Positions 1 through 7,273 of a stretch of 36,142 bases of DNA are shown here, one piece after another (the first letter of the stretch is position 1; the number at the start of each line of letters is the position of its first letter). Origin of the DNA: a bacterium. GTDB lineage: Bacteria; SAR324; XYD2-FULL-50-16. The notes under the pieces are model-generated. The model did not search any database. It had not been told where the DNA came from and saw only the letters and a program-made list of their open reading frames with translations. The stretch covers positions 1 through 36,142 of the forward strand of contig JAHJRI010000240.1 in assembly GCA_018830885.1 (NCBI GenBank). Reading direction: 5' to 3'. Both the position numbers and the translations under genes were made by a program.

Positions 1-582
1 CTCTTTCCGCTTACAGGTACCCACACATATTGGGTGCAGCCACACCCAATTGCAGGAAGCCCCCCGGCCTGGAAAATGGGGGAGAAAAACCTTTGCCAAT
101 ATCCGTTGTTTAAGCGATGATTCAGGTACAAGCAAAACACTTCCAACTGACAACAAACGCCTGAATCAGGACCGTTGCCCGATTCGGGACAACAGTATCA
201 AATCAGCTGATAACAATCGCCCATGCTGGAAATTTATATTGAACGTCTCTCTGCGACGGCTCCCTTTCCCAGCGGGAGATCACCTATGTTAAATATATCG
301 GTAACAAAGCGGGGATCGGTGACACCTGTTCATTGAAGGTCATCGGCTGGGCAAGGGACAATTACCATTTAAAGAAACGAAAGCAGGAATTGCTGCAGGA
401 AAATTGAATCCCGCGCCGGTATCACATTTGCATTTCAATGGAGAAATACTGCCTCCCATCGAAACCGTAGGGCTCTGACACAACGGACCTGTTGCGATGC
501 CGTGTTTCAGAAGAATGGAACGGATAATCGGTGGTGACAGCAGAAACGGTATACGATGATTGGTATTGAGGAAGAGGTAAAG
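1..582. other. Region without a convincing gene
   Basis: I see no convincing intact gene here. An ATG frame at 50-292 has neither a ribosome binding site nor a recognisable protein. A hairpin with 8-bp arms lies at 29-36/43-50 (ATTGGGTG and CACCCAAT) without a following T-tract. Frame 243-407 (plus) is open for 54 codons, begins directly after a stop, has no good start codon, and encodes a protein-like stretch beginning LSQREITYVKYIGNKAGIGD; it may be a decayed gene end. That reading is a guess. Confidence 0.5.
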
Positions 583-885
583 ATGAAACAGATTTCGATC
601 ATACTGCTATTTTTGATCCTGTCCTTTTCAACGGGCAGTTTATTCGCCCAGGAGGAGGCCCCGGAAAAACGCAACTGTAAAACCCGGGCCGAAATCAGGC
701 ATACCCACCGACTGGAGTATCGTGCCGCCGATGGCACCTATCGTGGATGTCAGGTCAAGACTGACTTCTATTTTCAGATTAAAAAGACAAACCGGGGCAG
801 TCCCAGAAAAAATATCGAGATCTGCGAAGAGGGAAACCTGCGATATTCACCGAGAATTGGTCCCTCTTACGAAATATGCCCCTGA
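583..885 (+). CDS. Small exported protein of unknown function, four cysteines
   Basis: The 100-aa product starts at the ATG at 583, preceded by GAGGT; an upstream in-frame ATG at 556 would spoil the signal peptide. Residues 1-22 are a clear Sec signal (MKQ, hydrophobic core, then SLFA before QEE), so the mature protein should be periplasmic or secreted. The mature part is basic and has four cysteines, which could form two disulfides. I recognise no family. It converges on the MORN-repeat gene, with 37 nt between the two stops, so the two are not co-transcribed. Being a real gene is likely; function unknown. Confidence 0.7.
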   Translation: MKQISIILLFLILSFSTGSLFAQEEAPEKRNCKTRAEIRHTHRLEYRAADGTYRGCQVKTDFYFQIKKTNRGSPRKNIEICEEGNLRYSPRIGPSYEICP

Positions 886-922
886 GAAAAGCAGGCACGA
901 TTTTCAATTCCGGGGGGCACCT

Positions 923-1447
923 TTATTGATATTTTTCGACCAGGACCCCATTCTGGTACTCCAGAGTTTCAACCTTGCCATCGGGGTGTTTTCTCTTTCC
1001 AGGGCCGTGTTTGACATCATTCTGCCAGGTTCCTGAAAATTCGATACCATCCGGAAAGAGATACCGCCCCTTGCCATGCCACATGTCGTTTTTCCATTCT
1101 CCGGTGAACACTTCCCCGCTGAGATAGGTCATTTTTCCGGTTCCGGTCCTGCGATCGTTCTTCCAGTTGCCCTCATATGTTTCATTTTCGGTATAAATCA
1201 TGACACCGAACCCATGTCGATTTCCGTTCTTCCATTTTCCGGTATAGCGTTCCTCTTCAGGGTATATCATCGTCCCCTGGCCTTCCCGCCGGCTGTTTTT
1301 CCAATCTCCCTCATACCGGCCGCCATCTTCCCAGGCATAAATGCCGTATCCATTCGTGCAGTTACCCTCCACACAAACACCTTCCGTCGCAAAGGCTCCC
1401 TGTTGGGACAGGGTTAAAAACATCAGCAGGATCCAAAATCTTTTCAT
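923..1447 (-). CDS. Exported MORN-repeat protein
   Basis: The 174-aa product begins at the ATG at 1447, preceded by a strong GAGGAGGG site; the longer frame to 1492 lacks one. Residues 1-20 form a Sec signal ending in AFA, so it is exported. The rest is almost entirely five to six MORN repeats of about 23 residues (pattern Y-G-W-K-N-G-R-G-G), for example GGRYEGDWKN and ETYEGNWKN. MORN repeats form an elongated beta-hairpin sheet that usually mediates binding to membranes or proteins. The specific partner cannot be read from the sequence. A small possible ORF lies 34 nt upstream on the same strand. Confidence 0.88.
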   Translation of the reverse strand: MKRFWILLMFLTLSQQGAFATEGVCVEGNCTNGYGIYAWEDGGRYEGDWKNSRREGQGTMIYPEEERYTGKWKNGNRHGFGVMIYTENETYEGNWKNDRRTGTGKMTYLSGEVFTGEWKNDMWHGKGRYLFPDGIEFSGTWQNDVKHGPGKRKHPDGKVETLEYQNGVLVEKYQ

Positions 1448-1481
1448 ACCCTCCTCGCAGTAAAAATCCGGTTTGTCCGTG

Positions 1482-1712
1482 TCAATCCGCATCCCGGGAT
1501 TCAGAACCCCGTTCCAATATCATAAACGCGCGCTCAGCATATAATGTCGTTTCACATTTTGCAATCTGAATAGCGGCGGATTTGAAAAATCGTTGTATCT
1601 GTTCAGGTTCAGCGATAGACGCGAAGACCTGTATGTCATTGAACTCATTCTCGACGTTCTTCACTGCGGATCTCGCGAATTCAGCCATGCGGCTCTGCAT
1701 CCATTCAATCAC
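1482..1712 (-). CDS. Possible small protein whose 5' end lies in a repeat element
   Basis: A 76-codon frame reads from a GTG at 1712 (alternatives: ATG 1700 or 1688) to 1482, just before the MORN gene. No ribosome binding site is at usable distance. The first about 32 codons lie inside the repeat element at 1626-1721; the residues ENEFNDIQV are simply its terminal inverted repeat translated. The later part (FASIAEPEQIQRFFKSAAIQ...) has protein-like composition and may be the remnant of an older gene that acquired its start from the repeat. Alternatively the whole frame is non-coding. No family recognised. Confidence 0.35.
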   Translation of the reverse strand: MIEWMQSRMAEFARSAVKNVENEFNDIQVFASIAEPEQIQRFFKSAAIQIAKCETTLYAERAFMILERGSESRDAD

Positions 1713-1721
1713 ACACAGGTC
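1626..1721 (-). repeat. MITE-like element with terminal inverted repeats, copy 1
   Basis: The ends form an inverted repeat: GACCTGTATGTCATTGAAC at 1626-1644 and, on the other strand from 1721 inward, GACCTGTGTGTGATTGAA. The same ends and an internal CGAGAATGAGTTCAAT block recur at 35757-35898. It encodes no transposase and is about 96 bp, consistent with a non-autonomous miniature element. I see no clear target duplication. Confidence 0.6.
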
Positions 1722-1939
1722 TCAGCTTCCTCCCGAAAAAAGGGGTGAATCGTCACCAATCGCTTTTCACTACCGTCCAACCCTGGTTTTCCAGATCCCT
1801 CCCGTTGCCCGCAGGCAGTGGCTTCGGTCTGCCACGCGGAGCATCCGCTCATCTTCTGCGGGGATTGGCAATGGTTCCCTGATATGATAGCTTTGAGATT
1901 CCGGAATACAAGAATCCATCGCTTTTTTCAGGAGTATCG

Positions 1940-3805
1940 ATGAAAACCCGCCACCTGTTTTTTCTGTTCACCCTGCTGTTTCCGCTTTTAGCGCCCTTCG
2001 ACCTGGCCGGACAGCAGCCTGATGGATCCGCTGTCACTCACTTTCAATGGGTTCCTGGTTCGGAAGAGACCCCGGGGTTACTGGGCACTGATGACGGCTT
2101 TCGGTTTCAGCAGGGCCATTTTGTGATAACAGGACCCCCGGTACTGAAACAAACAGGAGAGGAACTGCTTCGATTCCTGAGCGACAGTGAACAGACCCTT
2201 GCCGGCAGATATCATCTGACCCCCGGCACCCGCCAGTATTTTATACCCCTGATACCCGCTGCATCTCTAAAAGGACACGACTACCGGTTTCCGATACTGT
2301 CGAACAATCAGTCCCAGATGGTCTTTCCATTTGCCGTGACGGCAGATGCAAGACTGGAAGACCCGGTCAATCGATTTGCCGTCTTCAACCTCCTGCAGGT
2401 TATTATCAAGGCAAATCTCGCCTATGGCGACAGCAAGCGACTCCCGGTCAGTTCCCACGCTTTTCGGTTTATTGATGGACTTTCGGGCTATCTGGCACTG
2501 GAAATCATGCTGGCCGGCAACCCTGCAGAGACCAGAAGCTACCTGGACATCCTCGAAAACGAGCACCGCAAACGGGAGATCGCGAGGCGATTTTCTGCGA
2601 CACAGCTTCTGGCACAGAATTCCAATTCAGAAGACACCGATATCCTGGCCGGTTTAAACCAGTTCCTCTCCGGCATCGGTCTCACCCGGGACAGCGAAAA
2701 AGCCATCAATCTGCCGGACAGCTCATCGACGGCAGACCGGATTCGGATATTTCAATGGATTGAAACCAACATCGGTCCCGGCACCGTCACAGAGATCATT
2801 CAATATCTCTCCCGGTCAACGGATATCTGGACCATCGATGAAAATGCCGAAGATAGCTTCTGCCGGGAAACCATTGGATTTGGCTGCCGGGAAAAAACCA
2901 TCGATGGAACCCGTGCTGACATCATCCTGCAATATACAACCGGGATGAATTTTGCACAACTGCTCAAGCAATCCAGGCAGAGACCAGCGGGGGAATTCGT
3001 CCCGACCGGTCCATCACCCCAATACCCGGTGTACGGCTTCGATTTTCCAAAAGCCGGGGGGGCCAATGAGAATATGATCAATCTGTATTACTTGCATGAT
3101 CGTGTGGCCATTGATACCAGCGGTATCATTGATGCCGAGACCATCATCATGAATGGCGCCTCGCTGGCTCTGGGTATTCGGGACGAAGCCTATCAGGTCC
3201 AGGTTCAGGTCGATTATACCAGTGGCAGAAAGAAACAGGATGAGCGGCTGATGATTGCCAATATAAGAGAGACGGTGCCCCAAACCATCGTCAGCACGGA
3301 TCTCCAGATTGGTTCCCGAGTGATAAAATCAGGAACCCATTCCGGTTGGGTGGAGGAAATCGGCGTGTTTTTCCACTGGAAGCGGTTACAGGTAGAGTGG
3401 GACACCCGTCGGCTGGCCGGGCGGAAGACCGACACGGAATATGTCAACTACGGGTTTTTCCTGCTGGATGTTCAGAACACCCGGGCCAAAATGGTGACCC
3501 GTCACATTGCAATCGGCCTCAACTATGATTTTCAACTGGGGCTGGTCAATCAATCCGGCAGCACACTGCTGGCGAGGGACGAAAAATACAATACCGACAC
3601 ATCGAATCTGGTTCTGGGCATCAACCTGGGACCTGAGCTCAGGCTCAGCATCCCGTCACTGCTGCTGGATATCCGTCTGGGAGGAGCGGCTGATTTTCTC
3701 TGGCAACCGATGGATGATCAAGGTGGGAGGAAAGATGGTGAAAATGATATCAATGCATCCCAGAGCCGGATGCATCTTTATGCCAGTGTTGGAATTCATT
3801 TTTGA
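1940..3805 (+). CDS. Large exported protein, probable outer-membrane C terminus, peptidase-MA-like middle
   Basis: The 621-aa product starts at an ATG preceded by CAGGAG. Residues 1-24 are a Sec signal ending LAG; no lipobox cysteine is visible. The middle (about 135-300) resembles the peptidase-MA/gluzincin layout: a helix, then FIDGLSGYLALE, which looks like the WxxEGLAEY segment, and later a WIETNIGPGTVTEIIQYL helix. The HExxH helix is missing; its likely place reads NLLQVIIK, so catalysis is unlikely. The last about 170 residues alternate polar and hydrophobic positions and end in phenylalanine (ASVGIHF), as outer-membrane barrels do. It stands alone, upstream of a convergent receiver gene. 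The function is unknown; the fold assignment is inference. Confidence 0.75.
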   Translation: MKTRHLFFLFTLLFPLLAPFDLAGQQPDGSAVTHFQWVPGSEETPGLLGTDDGFRFQQGHFVITGPPVLKQTGEELLRFLSDSEQTLAGRYHLTPGTRQYFIPLIPAASLKGHDYRFPILSNNQSQMVFPFAVTADARLEDPVNRFAVFNLLQVIIKANLAYGDSKRLPVSSHAFRFIDGLSGYLALEIMLAGNPAETRSYLDILENEHRKREIARRFSATQLLAQNSNSEDTDILAGLNQFLSGIGLTRDSEKAINLPDSSSTADRIRIFQWIETNIGPGTVTEIIQYLSRSTDIWTIDENAEDSFCRETIGFGCREKTIDGTRADIILQYTTGMNFAQLLKQSRQRPAGEFVPTGPSPQYPVYGFDFPKAGGANENMINLYYLHDRVAIDTSGIIDAETIIMNGASLALGIRDEAYQVQVQVDYTSGRKKQDERLMIANIRETVPQTIVSTDLQIGSRVIKSGTHSGWVEEIGVFFHWKRLQVEWDTRRLAGRKTDTEYVNYGFFLLDVQNTRAKMVTRHIAIGLNYDFQLGLVNQSGSTLLARDEKYNTDTSNLVLGINLGPELRLSIPSLLLDIRLGGAADFLWQPMDDQGGRKDGENDINASQSRMHLYASVGIHF

Positions 3806-3826
3806 ACCGGAATCGATCCGGATCCT

Positions 3827-4204
3827 TCATTCCTTGAGCTTTTTCAGGTACTGAATTTTCATTTCAACGTTATCCACATCAAACGGCTTGGTGATATAAT
3901 CATCCGCACCCACTTCGAACCCCTTTTGCCGCTCGTTGTCCATGGCCCGACCCGAGATCAGGATGATCTTCATGTCATCATAATCCGGGTTGGCCCTGAT
4001 TCTCCGGCACACTTCATACCCGTCAATACCTGACATCATGATATCCAGGAGTATCACATCCGGCAAAAATTCCGGTATCAGTTCAAGTGCCTCTTCTCCC
4101 GATTCCGCCGAGTCTACAGAATACTTCTCCTCCAGGTCATCCTTGAGGATATCAATATTCATCGCATCATCATCAACAATAAGTACTTTAAAATCTGATT
4201 TCAT
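3827..4204 (-). CDS. Stand-alone response-regulator receiver (CheY/DivK-type)
   Basis: The 125-aa protein is a single receiver domain. The acidic pocket is DDD in VLIVDDDA, the phosphorylatable aspartate is in DVILLDIMM, the conserved Ser/Thr position is in LISGRA, and the lysine is in YITKPFD. There is no output domain, so it should relay phosphate to, or bind, a partner. I chose the ATG at 4204 because the receiver begins right there; the 37 upstream codons in frame look non-coding. No kinase gene is adjacent, so the cognate kinase is elsewhere. It converges on the exported-protein gene with 21 nt between stops. Confidence 0.9.
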   Translation of the reverse strand: MKSDFKVLIVDDDAMNIDILKDDLEEKYSVDSAESGEEALELIPEFLPDVILLDIMMSGIDGYEVCRRIRANPDYDDMKIILISGRAMDNERQKGFEVGADDYITKPFDVDNVEMKIQYLKKLKE

Positions 4205-4681
4205 AAGTCCGTTTTCTCGATTATATGCATTACCCAGCCATGAATGCCCTGACGCGCCGTGTCTAAACATGTGGTCGCTGCTGAATGGCGTCAGACCCCG
4301 AGCTATCATATCCAATCATAACCCGGAATCTGACTATTTTGCAATTTTTTTTTTGCGATATGTTGTTGCCGACATTCACCCTGTGTCTGTTTGTTGCGGA
4401 TTTTGCATCGAAAAAGTCCGGGAAAGCGAATCTGGATCAGTGGATGGGATTAAGAAGTCCGGGATAAAAACAGATGAATCTGCTTGCACGTTTTTCAGAC
4501 TTCGGATACACTGAACAATATCAAGAGACTATTTTTATTAACGATTTTAACAGATGATGAGGTTCAGGACGGTCGGCATCATCAACAACCATATCCCTCG
4601 ACTCACGGTTGCGGTCATTCCTCAACGACAACTGGTCCAATGGGTCGATTCGCTCTTCAATCTTCAATCGATGAGTTGCAG
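4205..4681. other. Intergenic region between receiver gene and first glycogen phosphorylase
   Basis: This divergent region of 477 nt holds no gene I can support. The phosphorylase frame is open back to 4484, but that upstream part is low-complexity and does not match the start of its paralogue. It contains a ten-T run near 4346. Promoters for both flanking genes should lie here; I could not identify a clear pair of hexamers. Confidence 0.5.
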
Positions 4682-7171
4682 ATGGAAAACAAGTCACAGG
4701 GAACACCAGACACTCAAAAAGAACGTATTGAGCAGTTCAAGACGGATTTCAAGCGACATATGGCCTTGACCGTTGCCCATGATATTGATATTTCCAGTGA
4801 CCTCGACCGCTACACAGCTCTGGCGCATGCTGTCAGGGACCGCATGATTGCCCGCTGGATCAAGACCCAGGACACATATTATCAGGAGAATCCCAAGCGG
4901 GTTTACTATTTTTCACTGGAATTCCTGATGGGACGAACCCTCGGGAATGCCATGCTCAACCTGAATGTGACGGATGAGATCCGGGAAGCGATGAAAGACT
5001 TGGGTTATAAGCTGGAAGACCTGGCAGAAATTGAATGGGATGCCGGGCTGGGAAACGGCGGGTTGGGAAGACTGGCGGCCTGTTTCCTGGACTCCATGGC
5101 CACACTGGATCTGCCGGCCTATGGATTTGGCATTCGCTATGAATATGGCATGTTCAAACAGTCCATCCGCAAACTGCAGCAGAGGGAGTCACCGGACAAC
5201 TGGTTGCGTTATGGCAATGCATGGGAGTTTCGACGGGCGCAGGATATAGAACTGGTTCAATTCTATGGGAAGACGCACAAATACCGGGGCAATGACGGTG
5301 ACTGGTTCAGCGAATGGGTGGACACCGACAACGTGGTTGCACTGGCCTATGATGTGCCCATACCCGGCTATGGCACCAACACGGTCAACTCTCTCAAACT
5401 CTGGACCGCCACATCATCACGGGAGTTTAACCTGCAGAGTTTCAACACGGGTGACTATATTGGTTCCATCGTTGACAAGCATCAGTCTGAAGTACTGTCA
5501 AAGGTGCTCTATCCCAACGACACCAGTTACCAGGGCAAGGAATTGCGGCTCAAGCAGCAGTATTTCATGGTCTCAGCCTCCCTGAAAAACATCCTGGCCC
5601 GCATGGATCGTTGTAATGACCCCATCCAGGATCTTCCGAAGAAGGTGGTCATTCAATTGAACGATACCCATCCGTCCATTGCCATTCCCGAACTGATGCG
5701 GATCCTGCTCGACGGGTATCGCCTGGACTGGCAGAAGGCCTGGAAAATCTGTACCAGAACGTTTGCCTATACGAATCACACCGTTCTGCCGGAAGCCCTG
5801 GAAAAATGGCCGGTGGATCTGATGGAGAACCTGTTGCCGAGGCATCTTGAGATCATCTATGAAATCAATCACCAATTCCTGGATGAGGTTGGGCTCGCCT
5901 TCCCCGGCGATATGGAGCGGCGTCGCCGGATGTCTATCATTGAGGAAGGTGACACCAAACAGATTCGCATGGCCCACCTGGCCATTGTCGGCAGTTTTTC
6001 CGTCAACGGGGTGGCGGAACTGCATTCAAAGCTACTGCGGGACGGTATTTTCGCCGATTTCTACCAGCTCCAGCCTCAGAAATTCAATAACAAAACCAAT
6101 GGCATCACCCCACGGCGCTGGTTAAAAAGCGCCAATCCCAGGCTTTCCGACCTGATCACCCGTAAAATCGGAGATAACTGGATCAAGGATCTGGAGAAAA
6201 TCAAGGCGCTGGAAGCGTTTTCAACCGATGCCGATTTCATCGCAGACTGGCAGGCAGTCAAACTGGAAAACAAGAAACAGCTGGCCAGTATCATTTCAAG
6301 TGTCTGTTATGTTGAAACCAATCCGGAATCCCTGTTTGATGTACAGGTAAAACGGATCCATGAGTATAAGCGACAACTGCTCAATCTGCTGCACGTCATC
6401 GTGCTGTATAACCGGATCAAAACCGGCAGAACCGACGGTCTGGTGCCCCGAACCGTGATCTTCGGCGGAAAGGCTGCCCCGGGATACCAGAGAGCGAAGG
6501 ATATCATCTACCTCATCAATTCCGTGGCCAACCTGGTCAATCGGGACCCGGAAATCGGAGATCTGCTCAAGGTCGTCTTTATCCCCAACTATGGCATTTC
6601 CCTGGCGGAAAAGATCTTCCCCGGCTCGGATCTTTCCGAACAGATTTCCACGGCCGGGATGGAAGCTTCCGGAACCGGGAATATGAAGTTTGCCCTGAAT
6701 GGCGCTCTGACGATCGGAACCCTGGATGGGGCCAATATTGAGATCATGGAAGAGGTGGGCGAGGAGAACATCTTTATCTTTGGAAAAACCGAAGCGGAAT
6801 TGACCCAGTTGCGACGCGAAGGCTATACTGCAAAGGATTACTACGACCAGGACAGTGAATTGAGGCTGGTTCTTGACCAGATCAGGGACGGTTATTTCTC
6901 GTCCAGCAAGCCCGATCTTTTTAGTTCCATTTACAATAACCTGGTCCACGAAGGGGATTACTATTTTCACCTCGCTGATTTCAGATCCTACGTGGATTGT
7001 CAGGATCGCGTGGCGGAAGTCTTTCAAGACCGCCATCGATGGCATCAAATGGCTATTCTGAATGTGGCCCGGATGAGCAAGTTTTCATCAGACCGGGTGA
7101 TCAGACAATATGCGCAGGAGATCTGGAACGTGAACCCCTGCCCGATTCACGGTAATTTTACAGAATTTTAG
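4682..7171 (+). CDS. glgP: Glycogen/alpha-glucan phosphorylase (first of a tandem pair)
   Basis: The 829-aa product is of normal length for GT35 glycogen phosphorylases, which release glucose 1-phosphate from alpha-1,4-glucan ends using pyridoxal phosphate. Seen motifs are EWDAGLGNGGLGRLAACFLD near the N terminus, NNKTNGITPRRWL mid-protein, KRIHEYKRQLLN, and the cofactor-lysine block EASGTGNMKFALNG followed by LDGANIEI. I chose the ATG at 4682 because it aligns residue for residue with the start of the downstream paralogue (29 residues up to the shared MAL); the longer frame from 4484 does not. A weak ribosome site precedes it. A near full-length paralogue follows after about 100 nt, so the two are probably co-transcribed. 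No other glycogen genes are nearby. Confidence 0.97.
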   Translation: MENKSQGTPDTQKERIEQFKTDFKRHMALTVAHDIDISSDLDRYTALAHAVRDRMIARWIKTQDTYYQENPKRVYYFSLEFLMGRTLGNAMLNLNVTDEIREAMKDLGYKLEDLAEIEWDAGLGNGGLGRLAACFLDSMATLDLPAYGFGIRYEYGMFKQSIRKLQQRESPDNWLRYGNAWEFRRAQDIELVQFYGKTHKYRGNDGDWFSEWVDTDNVVALAYDVPIPGYGTNTVNSLKLWTATSSREFNLQSFNTGDYIGSIVDKHQSEVLSKVLYPNDTSYQGKELRLKQQYFMVSASLKNILARMDRCNDPIQDLPKKVVIQLNDTHPSIAIPELMRILLDGYRLDWQKAWKICTRTFAYTNHTVLPEALEKWPVDLMENLLPRHLEIIYEINHQFLDEVGLAFPGDMERRRRMSIIEEGDTKQIRMAHLAIVGSFSVNGVAELHSKLLRDGIFADFYQLQPQKFNNKTNGITPRRWLKSANPRLSDLITRKIGDNWIKDLEKIKALEAFSTDADFIADWQAVKLENKKQLASIISSVCYVETNPESLFDVQVKRIHEYKRQLLNLLHVIVLYNRIKTGRTDGLVPRTVIFGGKAAPGYQRAKDIIYLINSVANLVNRDPEIGDLLKVVFIPNYGISLAEKIFPGSDLSEQISTAGMEASGTGNMKFALNGALTIGTLDGANIEIMEEVGEENIFIFGKTEAELTQLRREGYTAKDYYDQDSELRLVLDQIRDGYFSSSKPDLFSSIYNNLVHEGDYYFHLADFRSYVDCQDRVAEVFQDRHRWHQMAILNVARMSKFSSDRVIRQYAQEIWNVNPCPIHGNFTEF

Positions 7172-7193
7172 CCATTGGGTAATCGGCTGACGG

Positions 7194-7207
7194 GATCGAT
7201 TTCGATC
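7194..7207. repeat. Short inverted repeat between the two phosphorylase genes
   Basis: GATCGA-TT-TCGATC forms 6-bp perfect arms between the two glgP genes. No T-tract follows, so it is not a standard terminator. It may only affect the stability or expression ratio of the pair. Confidence 0.35.
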
Positions 7208-7273
7208 ACCCCCGGTTAGCGCCGTTTAAGGGAATGAATGGCGACCATGCGACCGCTCAAACAAAGGAAGGAA

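Noticed and set aside
50-292. 80-codon open frame at the window's left end
   Set aside because: No ribosome site, atypical composition, no recognisable domain; likely fortuitous.
5573-7048. Long minus-strand frames (up to 250 codons) inside the phosphorylase genes
   Set aside because: They are antisense shadows of strongly conserved glgP coding sequence.
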